Assembly (NCBI GenBank): GCA_036924085.1
Contig: JAVGWX010000025.1
Span: 25,769,488 to 25,833,487 of the forward strand
Length of the DNA: 64,000 nt
Direction of reading: 5' to 3'
DNA from: Ariolimax columbianus
Lineage: Eukaryota; Mollusca; Gastropoda; Stylommatophora; Arionidae
In this document: one piece after another, positions 23,360 to 34,367 of the stretch
Layout: each line of letters begins with the position of its first letter
How positions within the stretch are numbered: position 1 is the stretch's first letter
Program-made: the position numbers and the translations under genes
Notes under the pieces: generated by a model
What the model saw: only the letters and a program-made list of their open reading frames with translations
Told to the model about the DNA's origin: nothing
Database searches by the model: none

Positions 23360-23848
23360 GAGAAAAAGAGAGAGAGAGAAAGAGAGAGAGAGAGAGCGAG
23401 AGAGAGATCACCTTTATTGGAAAAATGCCACCAACCATAAGAGAGAGAGGGTGATGTCATGTTTATTTGAGTGAGAGACAAAATATGGGAGTGAGAGGGA
23501 GACCACGTTTAATGATGAGAGGCCACAAACAATATGGAAGAGGGAAGAGACCACGTGTATTGTGGAGAGGCCACCAACAATATGGGGGAGGGAAGAGACC
23601 ACGTGTATTGTGGAGAGGCCACCAACAATATGGAGGAGGGAAGAGACCACGTGTATTGTGGAGAGGCCACCAACAATATGGAGGAGGGAAGAGACCACGT
23701 GTATTGTGGAGAGGCCACCAACAATATGGAGGAGGGAAGAGACCACGTGTATTGTGGAGAGGCCACTAACAATATGGAGGAGGGAAGAGACCCCGTGTTT
23801 TGGAGAGAAAGACCAACAATATGGGAAAGAGGTAGAGGTCATGTCTAT

Positions 23849-23890
<42 letters not shown>

Positions 23891-23989
23891 AACACTATGG
23901 GAAAGAGGCAGAGGTCATATCTATTAGAGAGAGAAAGAGAGTGAGAGAGAGACCAACAATATGGGAAAGAGGTAGAGGTAATGACTATT

Positions 23990-24020
<31 letters not shown>

Positions 24021-24200
24021 CCAACAATCTGAGAGAGAGGGAGAGACTACGTTTATTAAAAAGAGGCTAACGATATGGGAGAGAGGGATAGACCATGTAT
24101 ATTATAGAGAGAGAGAGACCAACACTATGAGAGAGAGACCAATAATCTAGGAGAGAGAAAGACATACCAACAATATGGGAGAGAGACCAAGCAATACGTG
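23360..24200. repeat. 48-bp minisatellite flanked by (GA)n tracts
   Basis: Five to six copies (about 23530-23800) carry AATATGGAGGAGGGAAGAGA, CCACGTGTATTGTGGAGAGG and CCACCAAC. Outer units degrade into ACCAACAATATGGGAAAGAG separated by (GA)n runs at about 23365-23406, 23850-23886 and 23990-24018. Since 48 is divisible by three, spurious frames are open on both strands. Confidence 0.92.
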
Positions 24201-24610
24201 ATGGACCAACAGAAAATGGCCAAAGATTGATGCATTCATTCCCGACAGTCACATCAAGACAAGTTCGATGATCAAGTACGAGAACCAGTGTCTCGCACCG
24301 ACGGTCATTCGATCCAAATAGTAATACAGGTCAAGCACTTTACTTCTAGCTACAGATTTCCACACGATTCAGCGAGGTAGTCAACGCTTCGTATCTGGTT
24401 CATTACATTTTGATATTTAGTTTGGCCTGTTTTTGGCCATGGACGCATTGTTTAACCATGCATACAAATAACCTTGTTGATAACATTATGGTAAACTGGC
24501 TTTAGATTGGTTCACGCTCCCATGTCATTTGGTAGTTTGGTCTGATATTTCTGACTGCGAATGTACCTTCGTTGAGTCTTATAACGAGCGACGGTTTGGT
24601 TTGTGTGTTT

Positions 24611-24768
24611 TGTTGGTCCAACAATGTGAGGTTTGTTTGTTTGTGTGAAAGGTTGGTCCAACAATGTGAGGTTTGTTTGTTTGTGTGAAAGGTTGGTCCA
24701 ACAATGTGAGGTTTGTTTGTTTGTGTGAAAGGTTGGTCCAACAATGTGAGGTTTGTTTGTTTGTTTGT
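24611..24768. repeat. 40-bp repeat, four copies
   Basis: The unit is GTTGGTCCAACAATGTGAGG plus TTTGTTTGTTTGTGTGAAAG. Copies are almost identical, suggesting recent expansion. TTGGTCCAA inside the unit is a short palindrome. Confidence 0.92.
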
Positions 24769-25619
24769 CATTTTGTTTTGCAGATCATTTAATCTGTTTG
24801 CATAAAAAGAGTGACGATAAAGTGTTTATAGATACTGTAAAATGGAGTGTCTGAGTGAAATGAAGCGTCTGATGAAGGTTGTCGCTGTTACCAGTAAAGA
24901 CAGAATGCGACATCCATAGTTTTGTCGGCACTACGTCTTGTGCAGAATATATTTCCAGCCACAAAAGAAAGTTAGTTTGGTCATCTCAAGAGAATGCACC
25001 CTCATCAACTTCCACTGATGGCTTACACAGCCTTACAAGGTCTGGCTGCAGGGCAGGGAGCAGCTGCGAGACAGATGGGCATATGCCATTATTGTGCAGT
25101 AACACGGGTTCACATTGACCGACACAACGCACTTGGCGCAGGACAAATGACTAAATTTGCCAACGTCGCTTAACAGCAAAAGTAGAAACAAAGAACTAAC
25201 TAACGAATTAATTAACCAACTAACCATCTAAACTCGATAACAGCACCAAGACAAAAGCAAAACTAGAACAACGTTACGGCTCCAATGCCTTTGTCAGCAA
25301 AAAAAAAACGAACGGAGGTGACTAACAAATCATAACAAGAAACAGGATATGAAATAACATGAGAAGTAAGTTGGCGGATGTGCCAGGGAAGTGCGAGACA
25401 CGACATGCCAGTTATGATATAGCGTGGATCAAACAAGAAATGGTCAATATTATTGTATACATACAAAAACATAAGAAACATGAATACATTACACACAAAA
25501 AACTAGCCGCCAAAACAAGGAAATGTCAGGAGAGCATCAAGACATGGCTGCACCATTTCCTGAAAACACAATAAGAAGAAGAAAAGGATAGAACGAGTTA
25601 AATTAATATAAATGGAAAA
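24769..25619. other. Unassigned sequence
   Basis: A 71-residue open frame at 25359-25574 is Lys-rich at its end and has no domain I recognise. Nothing else is seen. Confidence 0.4.
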
Positions 25620-26845
25620 GAAGAGAGAGTGTGACGGAAAGAGAGAGAGAGTGGCGAGAGCAGAGAAAGTGAGAAGAGGAAAGAGAGTGAGATAAGAAGA
25701 GATGGAAAGATGAGAAGACAGAGCGAGAAGCGGAGAGAGCGAGAGGAGGAGAGAGAGCGGGAACAGAAAAGAGAGTGGGAAGAGAAGAAAGAGCCAGAAG
25801 AAAAGATAGAGAGTGAAGAGAAGAGAGAGCAGGAAGAGACAAGACAGTTGGAAGAGAAGATGGAGAGTGAAGAGAAGAGAGAGCAGGAAGAGACAAGACA
25901 GTTGGAAGAGAAGATGGAGAGTGAAGAGAAGAGAGAGCAGGAAGAGACAAGACAGTTGGAAGAGAAGATAGAGAGTGAAGAGAAGAGAGAGCAGGAAGAG
26001 ACAAGACAGTTGGAAGAGAAGATGGAGAGTGAAGAGAAGAGAGAGCAGGAAGAGACAAGACAGTTGGAAAAGAAGATAGAGAGTGAAGAGAAGAGAGAGC
26101 AGGAAGAGACAAGACAGTTGGAAGAGAAGATGGAGAGTGAAGAGAAGAGAGAGCAGGAAGAGACAAGACAGTTGGAAGAGAAGATGGAGAGTGAAGAGAA
26201 GAGAGAGCAGGAAGAGACAAGACAGTTGGAAGAGAAGATGGAGAGTGAAGAGAAGAGAGAGCAGGAAGAGACAAGACAGTTGGAAGAGAAGATGGAGAGT
26301 GAAGAGAAGAGAGAGCAGGAAGAGTCAACAGAGTTGGAAGAGAAGATGGAGAGTGAAGAGAAGAGAGAGCAGGAAGAGACAAGACAGTTGGAAGAGAAGA
26401 TGGAGAGTGAAGAGAAGAGAGAGCAGGAAGAGACAAGACAGTTGGAAGAGAAGATGGAGAGTGAAGAGAAGAGAGAGCAGGAAGAGTCAACAGAGTTGGA
26501 AGAGAAGATGGAGAGTGAAGAGAAGAGAGAGCAGGAAGAGACAAGACAGTTGGAAGAGAAGATGGAGAGTGAAGAGAAGAGAGAGCAGGAAGAGACAAGA
26601 CAGTTGGAAGAGAAGATGGAGAGTGAAGAGAAGAGAGAGCAGGAAGAGACAAGACAGTTGGAAGAGAAGATGGAGAGTGAAGAGAAGAGAGAGCAGGAAG
26701 AGACAAGACAGTTGGAAGAGAAGATGGAGAGTGAAGAGAAGAGAGAGCAGGAAGAGACAAGACAGTTGGAAGAGAAGATGGAGAGTGAAGAGAAGAGAGA
26801 GCAGGAAGAGTCAAGAGAGCAGGAAGAGAAGACAGAGTGAGAAGA
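25620..26845. repeat. Polypurine 54-bp minisatellite, about 19 copies
   Basis: The unit contains GAGAAGAGAGAGCAGGAAGA, GACAAGACAGTTGGAAGAGA and AGATGGAGAGTGAA. The plus strand is almost pure purine. The period is a multiple of three with no stops, so frames stay open on both strands: 376 residues plus (25710-26840, an 18-residue EEKMESEEKREQEETRQL repeat) and 427 residues minus (Ser-Leu-Pro rich). The plus frame would be a charged, coiled-coil-like helix. I see no splice sites, homologue or flanking exons that I trust. I therefore treat it as a satellite, though an expressed exon cannot be excluded. Confidence 0.85.
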
Positions 26846-26914
26846 GAAAGAAAGTTCATTCCAACGTTTTCAATGTTTTGAGACAAAACACATAAGGAAA
26901 ATCAAACAATTCAA

Positions 26915-27125
26915 TCAATCAAGCTCAGACTGATCTCGCTCAGAAGACGACGCCAGCCCACCTCGCTCTCGTGTCCAGGGCTTTCAAAGTGGGCAGCGAC
27001 AGGAGTCCCAGATTTATTGGAAATGTCAATGAGGTATTGATAGAAGCGGGCACGAGTTTCAAGGCCAGTTTTCTCTATGGATCTGATGTTGCAACTAGGG
27101 TTCGAAACTGAAAGGTGAATCATTC
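26915..27125 (-). pseudogene. Possible Penelope-like GIY-YIG endonuclease relic
   Basis: The minus-strand frame reads CSNP-like NPSCNIRSIEKTG, LETRARFYQYLIDI and KSGTPVAAHFESPGH. This resembles the core of GIY-YIG endonuclease domains carried by Penelope-like retroelements: a YIGxT segment (here SIEKT), Arg in RxRFxxH, and PVxxHFNxPGH. The YIG box is mutated, the upstream RT is absent and only about 60 residues remain. A degraded LINE of another type is an alternative. Confidence 0.5.
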
Positions 27126-27189
27126 TGTAATCTCTAAAACAGATTGCAGAATGACCACAGAACGTATCTCGATAACATATTCTGTTTAC

Positions 27190-27420
27190 TGTTTCTAAGA
27201 ATTGGTGTCACTGCACTCTGGGCATACCCATAGGTGCTCAGTCTCTCTAATGAAATGGCTTAAGGTAAAGTTGCTGATGGTCACTGTGGCTCGCTGGATG
27301 TACACTCTCCTGCGCTGTCCTCTCATGCGCCCCACTCCGATCGAACCTATAGTTTAATGTCGAATCTTTGCAGTCTGTGGATTGCTGCTTAATCTATTGC
27401 GGTGGCCTCATCCAGCAGGC
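27190..27420 (-). mobile_element. LINE (family C) 3' fragment
   Basis: It shares GCATACCCATAGGTGCTCAG and TCTCTC with 14645-14680, the C-terminal RLSTYGYA region of the family C relic. The rest is divergent and no frame is intact. Confidence 0.5.
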
Positions 27421-27423
27421 AGT

Positions 27424-27582
27424 CATTGATTCTTCTTCTTCTTCTTCTTCGTTCGTTCTCAATCTCCCGCTACCAAACCCTGAAATGGCTTAAGTAGCAG
27501 AATGTAGTCCAGAGAACGGAATGCGTTGTGTCGTAGTTTATAGCTTGGCTGCTATATTTTCACCTTTCGGTCCAACACATCC
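27424..27582 (-). mobile_element. Family B LINE 3' end (outer part, split by insertion)
   Basis: On the minus strand this ends GGGAGATTGAGAACGAACG(AAG)n. Together with 28449-28985 it forms one element interrupted by the family A copy. Its last 11 bases, CCAACACATCC (27572-27582), are duplicated at 28449-28459. The same 3' sequence recurs at 29170-29550 and 46400-46620. Confidence 0.85.
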
Positions 27583-28448
27583 TTCTTCTTCTTCTTCTGC
27601 GTACACAGTCAGACAGTAACCATTATTTTCTCGAAAAAAGCGGCGGTCATCCTGAGACTCTCGCCACTACCATACAGCTTGTCTTGCAGTTCCACTGGCA
27701 ATGGCCACATCTGCTCTCTCTGATCCTCGTATGTCGGGCAGTTCTGCAGCAGATGTTCAGTGGTCATTTTACCAGTACCGCACGGGCATTCGTCGGTACA
27801 CTCTATCTTCAGTTTGTTGAATAGGTGGTACCTCAGTCTGTTGTGGCCAGTGCGAAGTCTGAAGACAACGACCTGCTCTCTTCGGTTCAACTGGTAATAG
27901 GCATCGTTTTTGGTGTAACCAGTATGTTCGGTTTCCCATTTGGACATGTATCTGGCTTTGATAAGCCGTTTTGACTCTTCGTACGTCATACTGGTATCTG
28001 TTTGTGGTAGCCTTGCACCTTCTTTTGCCAGTCTGTCTGCCTCCTCGTTGCCTAGGATGTTGCAGTGTGACGGAACCCACTGTACCACCACCCTTTTTGG
28101 TGCGGACTGCTGGCACAGTTTGCAGAGTGCTGCTCTTAAGTCATTAAGCTCAGTGTTCTTCTGGCTTTTTAGCGCTGTGACTACTTCGAGAGCATCTGTC
28201 AGCAAGACTATATGGCTCTCATTTTCACTGTGTGTTGCCATTTCTTCCACTGCCACCCTCAGTGCCTCTGCCTCTGCTCTGAAATTGCTTGTGTACTTAC
28301 CAGTAGCGAATGACAGTGTTATATTTCTGCCATTTGGTAGGTTCAGGAATGCTCCTGCCCCTCCGTTCTGTGTAGTGTTTGTTACAGAACCGTCGGTGTA
28401 TGCATGGGTCCAGTCCATGCTTGGGTAGCTTTTCGTTATGAAGCTTAG
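27583..28448 (-). mobile_element. Family A LINE, 5'-truncated, nested in family B
   Basis: The (TTC)n run at the left edge is the complement of the tail; the 5' truncation lies at 28448 within the ITKSYPSMDW region. The 11-base target-site duplication CCAACACATCC flanks it. The frame 27609-28457 (282 residues, running a few bases into the flank) holds a complete RNase HI set (HAYTDGS, FRAEAEAL, LLTDALEV, PSHCNILGNEEAD) and the CPCGTGKMTTEHLLQNC block. It ends in FFEKIMVTV. Differences from 20787-21778 are few (for example IECTDEC for IGCTDEC). Confidence 0.93.
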
Positions 28449-28985
28449 CCAACACATCCGACTTCAGCGAGTACCGGGTTAGTATTCCCTCTTCGATCAC
28501 TTCTCCTTAGCCAGTCTGCCCTACTGCAACCTGTTATCCAGGATCACCGCGTGGAGGTGTAGAAGGGTCTTGGTTTGCTGGCCCTGATGCTAGCAGTCAG
28601 CTATGGGTCGTTGACCACTGCAGCTTATGCGTGCGCTGCTCAGCATAAATGTCACTTCTTTCTTTCACTAATGTGCCCATGATGGCAGCTTGTGAAGCCA
28701 TGATTTCAGCTCTTTCATTGCCCTGAACCCCGTCATTACCAGGACAGTAGATCCAGGTCAACGCCTGGAGGTTTGAGGCCTCAACAGCAGCTATCCACTC
28801 GTATCTAAGTCATCCCTTCTGTACTTTCTGAAGTACGGCTTGCGCGTCTGTCACGATGACTCCCCTTGTTATAGAAGTCTCAAATATCAATTTCAGTGCT
28901 GAGATCACTGCTTCCGTCTCCATTCTCATACTGGAGGTTGTTGACATGTATGCCCTACTGCGCTCAGCTCGATAATAGAGGAACT
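28449..28985 (-). pseudogene. RNase H-bearing LINE relic (inner part of split family B element)
   Basis: Minus-strand reading: SMRMETEAVISALKLIF, VIVTDAQAVLQKVQKG with a stop, LRYEWIAAVEASNL, LTWIYCPGNDGVQGNERAEI, ASQAAIMGTLVKERSDI, then a 3' region (TPPRGDPG) that matches 46620-46700. This is an RNase HI domain with its acidic positions (E, D, E) still readable, broken by stops. The RNase H part resembles family C (14636-15310), so B and C may be related or this copy may be a recombinant. Confidence 0.65.
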
Positions 28986-29169
28986 ACTTACACAACTGTG
29001 CATGTCCGTATTTGCAAGACAAGGCGCCATGCGATCCATTAGGTAAGTTTTGAGTCGGCTTCTAACCAGCATGTCACGTGAGCTCATATCGCGTGATATT
29101 GTTTATGTTCTGTTGCAGTCACATATCCATTACCTGTACATGCTTTTATCGACTTCTCATCTTCAGGGA

Positions 29170-29550
29170 TCCTACAGCTTACATCTATCTTCTTCTTCTT
29201 CGTTCGTTCTCAATCCTTCTCTTGTAAGCCCTGAACGGAGCTTTGCAAGTTGCAGGATGAAGTCCATAGAACGGAATGGGTTGACTGCGATATTTGCATC
29301 CTTCGGTCCGACACATCCGTCTTCGGCAGGACCATCTATCTATTTCTCCACGAATGGAGCGACAGCAATCAGCCGTCAGAGCCGGCTTCTCATGCTTTCT
29401 ACCCCAGACTACTCCGCCCGTGTTATTTGGCGTATCTGATTAGTTGATATGGCTTGGCTTGGCTTCGCTTGATTGCGATATTTACACCTTTCGGTCCAAC
29501 ACATCCGACTTCAGCAAGCATTTTTTGAGTACCGGGTTAACATTCCCTCT
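29170..29550 (-). mobile_element. Two family B 3' end remnants
   Basis: The first (about 29189-29330) has TCTTCTTCTTCGTTCGTTCT, the complement of the family B tail. The second (29450-29550) keeps GATATTTACACCTTTCGGTC, CAACACATCCGACTTCAGCA and TTTTTTGAGTACCGGGTTA. Its tail is (GGCTT)n instead of (TTC)n and the segment next to the tail is deleted. Confidence 0.7.
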
Positions 29551-29784
29551 TCGATCCCTTGATATTATTGTTATGTTGGTGTATATTCAAAATATGTAAT
29601 GCGCTGTCGTTTAAAACACAGACAACGCCCTTCTTCGGTTATATGAACACGCACATGATTATAGCCATGAGAGGACTAATTATAATTAGGTACGTGTGTA
29701 TACATTTCCGCTGCCTCGAGGGATGCCTGTATACAGAAACGGTTTTAGGAGTGAATCCTAATGAAAAAATATGTATTTTGTGCT

Positions 29785-29905
29785 ATCTCTAGTCGTCTTG
29801 ATAATGTTTTGCCACTGGACAAAGACAACTCAGGATGAGAGAGTGATGTTGACATATTGCGCAACACTTCCTCCCATTAACTCCAAATCACCGCGCAAGT
29901 CACTT
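29785..29905. repeat. Dispersed repeat of about 120 bp
   Basis: Shares ATCTCTAGTCGTCTTGA, TTGCCACTGGACAAAG, CTCAGGATGAGAGAGTGA and CACCGCGCAAGTCA with 13030-13155 and, in part, 22350-22440. I cannot name the family. Confidence 0.55.
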
Positions 29906-29924
29906 TTGCCAGCGAACAGAGCAA

Positions 29925-30055
29925 CATGAAATGATAAACGGACAGAGAGGCTGGTCATCATCACATGTGATGGACGGACAGAGAGAGGGATCATCATCAC
30001 ATGTGATGGACGGACAGAGAGGCTGGCCATCATCACATGTGATGATGACCACTCC
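29925..30055. repeat. 35-bp repeat with a 20-bp palindrome
   Basis: Three units carry ACGGACAGAGAGGCTGG and CATCATCACATGTGATG. At about 30030-30050 the last unit forms the perfect palindrome CATCATCACATGTGATGATG. Confidence 0.75.
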
Positions 30056-30383
30056 CTCTGTACAGACCTGTAGCCAACCCTTGCTCCTTGTTCTGTCCGC
30101 TGGAACGAATGGCTGGTGCTGTTATTAGGAGTTATATATATAATTTCAACTTTAATGTCCCCACTTTGCAACAACAACTTTTCACATGGCGCTCACAACT
30201 CTCACCAAAGATGATAAGTTAGCCATATAAATATCATTGCCGACGGTCAGGATAGAACGGAGGTAGCGAAGATATCAAATGTGTCACAAACGTCTGGTCC
30301 ATCAATCAGTGCCAAAATAGAACTTGAATGACGTAAGACTACCCTAGTTTCGGCTACAGGTTCCGATATATACATACCTTCTG

Positions 30384-30690
30384 ACTGGCGGATCCGTTTG
30401 AAACGTCACATCCCACGACTGACTAAATAACGGAACTTACATGTTTCAACTATCAAAACAACTTTAATACCTGGTTGGGGACACACATTTGAATCTGGAA
30501 TTTATTTCAGGGCATGTTACTGTGAAAGATTCACTCTCGACATTTATTTGCTCTGTTTTGTACAATCAATTTGTTTCATTTCTCTGTGTGGAGCGTGGAT
30601 TGATTACAAGCCTTGGCACAATATGAGTTCCCTTATTTAATCGGTGGTGGAATGTGACGTTTCAAAGGGATTTTCTAGGTTAGTCAGACC
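30384..30690 (+). mobile_element. MITE-like element with long terminal inverted repeats
   Basis: The left end has GTTTGAAACGTCACATCCCA, then CTGACTAAATAACGGAACTT. The right end, reversed, has CTTTGAAACGTCACATTCCA, then CGATTAAATAAGGGAACTCA. The inverted repeats are thus about 50 bases, possibly longer, around a roughly 200-base non-coding core. A second copy in opposite orientation is at 56690-57015. There is no transposase, so it would be non-autonomous. Superfamily and target duplication are unclear. Confidence 0.8.
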
Positions 30691-30954
30691 ATGCCAGACA
30701 GCCTATCTAAAGTAGCCTATGGTTGTGACACATGTTTTAGTGTGTCTCTCTGGCTTAACACATTTCACTCTTGTGGCAGGCTCTCCCGTCATCTGGCGAC
30801 CCGGATTTTAATTCCTTGTTCCCCAATACTTCACTATATTGCTGTTCGTTATGTATTCCATTTGCAAAAAAAAAAACCTTTGGGATCGTTGTCACAAATC
30901 ATGAATGATGTTTACAATCAGACTTTGCAGCGGGCAATTTTTACACTGCAAGTA

Positions 30955-31075
30955 AGAATACTAGACTAGGTCTAATCTAGGAGAAGAGTGTGATACTATA
31001 CACGACTGTCGCTTACTAGACTAGCTCTAATCTAGGAGAAGAGTGTGGTACTCTACACGACTGTGACTTACTACA
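30955..31075. repeat. About 58-bp duplication
   Basis: Two copies carry ACTAGACTAGSTCTAATCTA, GGAGAAGAGTGTGRTACTMT and ACACGACTGT. Confidence 0.8.
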
Positions 31076-31139
31076 AAAGTGAGCGTTAGTTTAACACTTT
31101 TTCATTTAAAAGTTTTGCATTGCTTCTACATTCAAAGAT

Positions 31140-31277
31140 TGGTTTAATATTCGTAGCTTTGTTTTATATGTGTAGCTTTGTTTTATATTCGTAGCTTTGT
31201 TTCATATTCTTAGCTTTTTTATATTCGTAGCTTTGTTTTATATTCGTAGCTTTGTTTCATATTCGTAGCTTTGTTTC
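31140..31277. repeat. 19-bp minisatellite, left part
   Basis: The unit is ATTCGTAGCTTTGTTTTAT. The array resumes at 33492 after a family A insertion and decays by about 33700. Confidence 0.85.
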
Positions 31278-33491
31278 TTCTTCTTCTTCTTCTGCGTACA
31301 CAGTCAGACAGTAACCATTATTTTCTCGAAAAAAGCGGCGGTCATCCTGAGACTCTCGCCACTACCATAGAGCTTGTCTTGCAGTTCCACTGGCAATGGC
31401 CACATCTGCTCTCTCTGATCCTCGTATGTCGGGCAGTTCTGCAGCAGATGTTCCGTGGTCATTTTACCAGTACCGCACGGGCATTCGTCGGTACACCCTA
31501 TCTTCAGTTTGTTGAATAGGTGGTACCTCAGTCTGTTGTGGCCAGTGCGAAGTCTGAAGACAACGACCTGCTCTCTTCGGTTCAACTGGTAATAGGCATC
31601 GTTTTTGGTGTAACCAGTATCTTCGGTTTCCCATTTGGTCATGTATCTGGCTTTGATAAGCCGTTTTGACTCTTCGTACGTCATACTGGTATCTGTTTGT
31701 GGTAGCCTTGCACCTTCTTTTGCCAGTCTGTCTGCCTCCTCGTTGCCTTGGATGTTGCAGTGTGACGGAACCCACTGTACCACTACCCTTTTTGGTGCGG
31801 ACTGCTGGCACAGTTTGCAGAGTGCTGCTCTTAAGTCATTAAGCTCAGTGTTTTTCTGGCTTTTTAGCGCTGTGACTACTTCGAGAGCATCTGTCAGCAG
31901 GACTATATGGCTCTCATTTTCACTGTGTGTTACCATTTCTTCCACTGCCGCCCTCAGTGCCTCTGCCTCTGCTCTGAAATTGCTTGTGTACTTACCAGTA
32001 GCGAATGACAGTATTATTTTTCTGCCATTTGGTAGGTTCAGGAATGCTCCTGCCCCTCCGTTCTGTGTAGTGTTTGTTACAGAACCGTCGGTGTATGCAT
32101 GGGTCCAGTCCATGCTTGGGTAGCTTTTCGTTATGAAGCTTAGGGTAGTGTCTCTCCTTTCTTTTTCAGTCTGGCAGTTTTTGTTTGCAATACCTGGTAT
32201 ATTTTCTACCACCTCTGGAAAAATGTCCTGCCTCCAAGTAAGTTTTCGTACAGTAATGATGGGTTTTGGTGTTAGTGCGTTTATGGGATCTTCGTGCATC
32301 TTTGCTTTGGCTAATTCTGCAAAGTTTCTCCGCTTTAGTTTCCCATTTCCCACATTGTTTAGTCTCTGGTACATTGGATGGTCCGTCAGTCTTCGGAGTT
32401 TCTCTGACGGCAGCTGGGCTCTGCAGTCTCTTCTATCGGTCATGGATTGCAGTTTTGTAATCTTTTCAAGTTCTACAATTGGCGTTGACTTCATGCCACC
32501 TGTTATAATTCTCATGGCTTGGTTTTGAAGTTTGTTAACTTTATCGAAGTTCGCCTTCGCTGCTGTTGTCCATGCCGCAATGCCATACTCGAGAACTGGT
32601 CTCACTCTTCCAGTGTACAGTTTCTTTAGTATGCCTTCGTCTGCTCCCCAGCTTGTGCCAGCAAGTTTCCTAATGATCGCCATTCTTTCTCTGGCTTTCA
32701 TTCGGTTTCTCTCAATCTGACTTTTCCATGTCATGCGCCGATCAAATGTGACTCCCAGATAGGTTGGGTTGTCGTTTGGCTGCAGGATTTTGCCATTTAG
32801 ACTTAATTTGGTACTTTGGGGTTTTAATGAGAGCGAGAATATTGTGCACGTGGTTTTCTCCTCGTTTATTTTGACCAGCCATGAGTTAGCCCACTCGTCC
32901 AGCGATGTTAGGGCCGTCTGCATCCGATTTCTTGCTATGGTGAGATTCTTTTCAGAGGTCCACATAGCCAGATCGTCTGCAAACATTGAGCTATGGACTC
33001 TTCTTGGTATATTCTCTGTAAAATGTCGTTTATATATACCAGGAAGAGTGTGGGTGACAGTACTCCCCCTTGGGGTACTCCCTGCTCGAGTGTCACCTTT
33101 TTGCTCATCTGCCCTTGTACTTGGACTCTGGCCGTTCTTTGTTTGAGGTAGTGGTTGATCCACTTGTACATCTTCCCACAGACATCACTTCTTCTTAGCT
33201 TGACTCTAAGTCCATCCTTCTAGACTTTGTCAAATGCCTTTTCCAGATCCACCCAAACAGCTACTGTGTGTTTCTGTGCCTGGTAGGCATCTTCTATCTC
33301 CTGGGCTATGAGGATGACCTGGTCCTCAGTGGATCTGTGCTGTCTAAAGCCGGCTTGCTGTGGAATTAGTATTCGTTTTTCTTCCAGATGCCACATCAGT
33401 CTGGTGTTTATCATCCGTTCCATCAGCTTGCCGACACAGCTCAGTAGGCTTATGGGCCTGTATCCATTTGGATCTGTTTTGTCCTTTCCTG
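31278..33491 (-). mobile_element. Family A LINE, 2.2 kb, inserted in 19-bp array
   Basis: The (TTC)n run at the left edge is the complement of the (GAA)n tail; the element is cut at its 5' side within the RT fingers (33491). GCTTTGTTTC occurs on both sides (31268-31277 and 33492-33501). Because the host array itself contains this string, the true target duplication length is uncertain. Lesions: a TAG replaces Trp in the FDKVW motif near 33221, and two extra bases in the run near 33018 shift the frame between RT motifs B and C. Confidence 0.92.
31304..33163 (-). pseudogene. Family A RT (C-terminal part) and RNase H ORF
   Basis: A 619-residue open frame whose first ~50 residues are out of the RT frame because of the frameshift near 33018. 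From there it reads SSMFADDLAMWTSEKN (RT catalytic box FADD), the thumb region (YLGVTFDRRMTWKSQIERN, VRPVLEYGIAAW), then RNase HI with HAYTDGS, FRAEAEAL, LLTDALEV and PSHCNIQGNEEAD. It ends with CPCGTGKMTTEHLLQNC and FFEKIMVTV. RT motif B (QGVPQGGVLSP) is in another frame at 32935-33171 and the first catalytic Asp (AVWVDLEKAFDK) in a third piece at 33220-33423. The protein is therefore split and inactive. Confidence 0.9.
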
Positions 33492-33700
33492 GCTTTGTTT
33501 CAAATTCGTAGCTTTGTTTTATATCCGTAGCTTTGTTTCATATTCATAGCTTTGTTTTATGTTTGTGCGTTTGTTTAGATTCAACGCTTCATTTTACATT
33601 CGTAGATTTGCTTTACATTCAAAGCTTTGTTTTCTAATAACCGCTTCATTTTACATTCAAAGCTTTGTGCTTCATTCACAGCTTGGTTTTACATGAATTG
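33492..33700. repeat. 19-bp minisatellite, right part
   Basis: Continuation of 31140-31277. Units degrade into CATTCAAAGCTTTGTTTTC-like sequences. Confidence 0.7.
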
Positions 33701-33894
33701 TTACCGATAAATTTACAACAATATATAAACGTTTAAGCTGGCTTTCACTAAGTGAAATACATTAGCGCGAGCATACAAAAGCATCGTACTTCGAGGAGCC
33801 GTGGATATTTCTGGAAATTCGTGTATGTGTATGTGCGTGCGTATGTGCATACTGGATTTACAGTACATTCAATTCACTGTTTACAGTCTCAAAT

Positions 33895-34280
33895 AAATTC
33901 AATTCACAGTTTACGATCTCCAGTACAATCAATAACCCATGGTATACGATCTCCAATACAATCAATAATTCACGTTATACGATCTCCAGTACAATCAGTA
34001 ATTCACGGTATACGATCTCCAGTACAATCCTGAATTCACGGTATACGATCTCCTGTAGAATCAATAATTCACGGTATACGACCTCTTGTACAATCAATAA
34101 TTCACGGTTTACTATCTCTAGTGCAATTAATATTCATGATATCCACTACATTCAATTTACGATATCCAGTACATTCAATTCACGATATCCAGTGCATTCA
34201 ATTCACGATATCCAGTACATTCAATTCACGATATCCAGTGCATTCAATTCACGATATCCAGTGCATTCAATTTACGCGTT
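33895..34280. repeat. 33-bp and 23-bp related repeats
   Basis: About 33895-34125: TACGATCTCCAGTACAATCA plus ATAATTCACGGTA. About 34130-34275: TTCACGATATCCAGTACATT plus CAA. The shared CGAT.TCCAGTACA.TC suggests that the shorter unit arose from the longer one. Confidence 0.85.
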
Positions 34281-34367
34281 TGCCACAGTCAGATCAAGCC
34301 GTACTCTCATATCCCTTTATATCTGAATATACATGTCTGATGCTGTCACCATCTTCGCTTGCGGTGG

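Noticed and set aside
23414..23927. Glu/Gly-rich and Ser/Val-rich frames of 100-140 residues
   Set aside because: By-products of the 48-bp repeat, whose period is a multiple of three.
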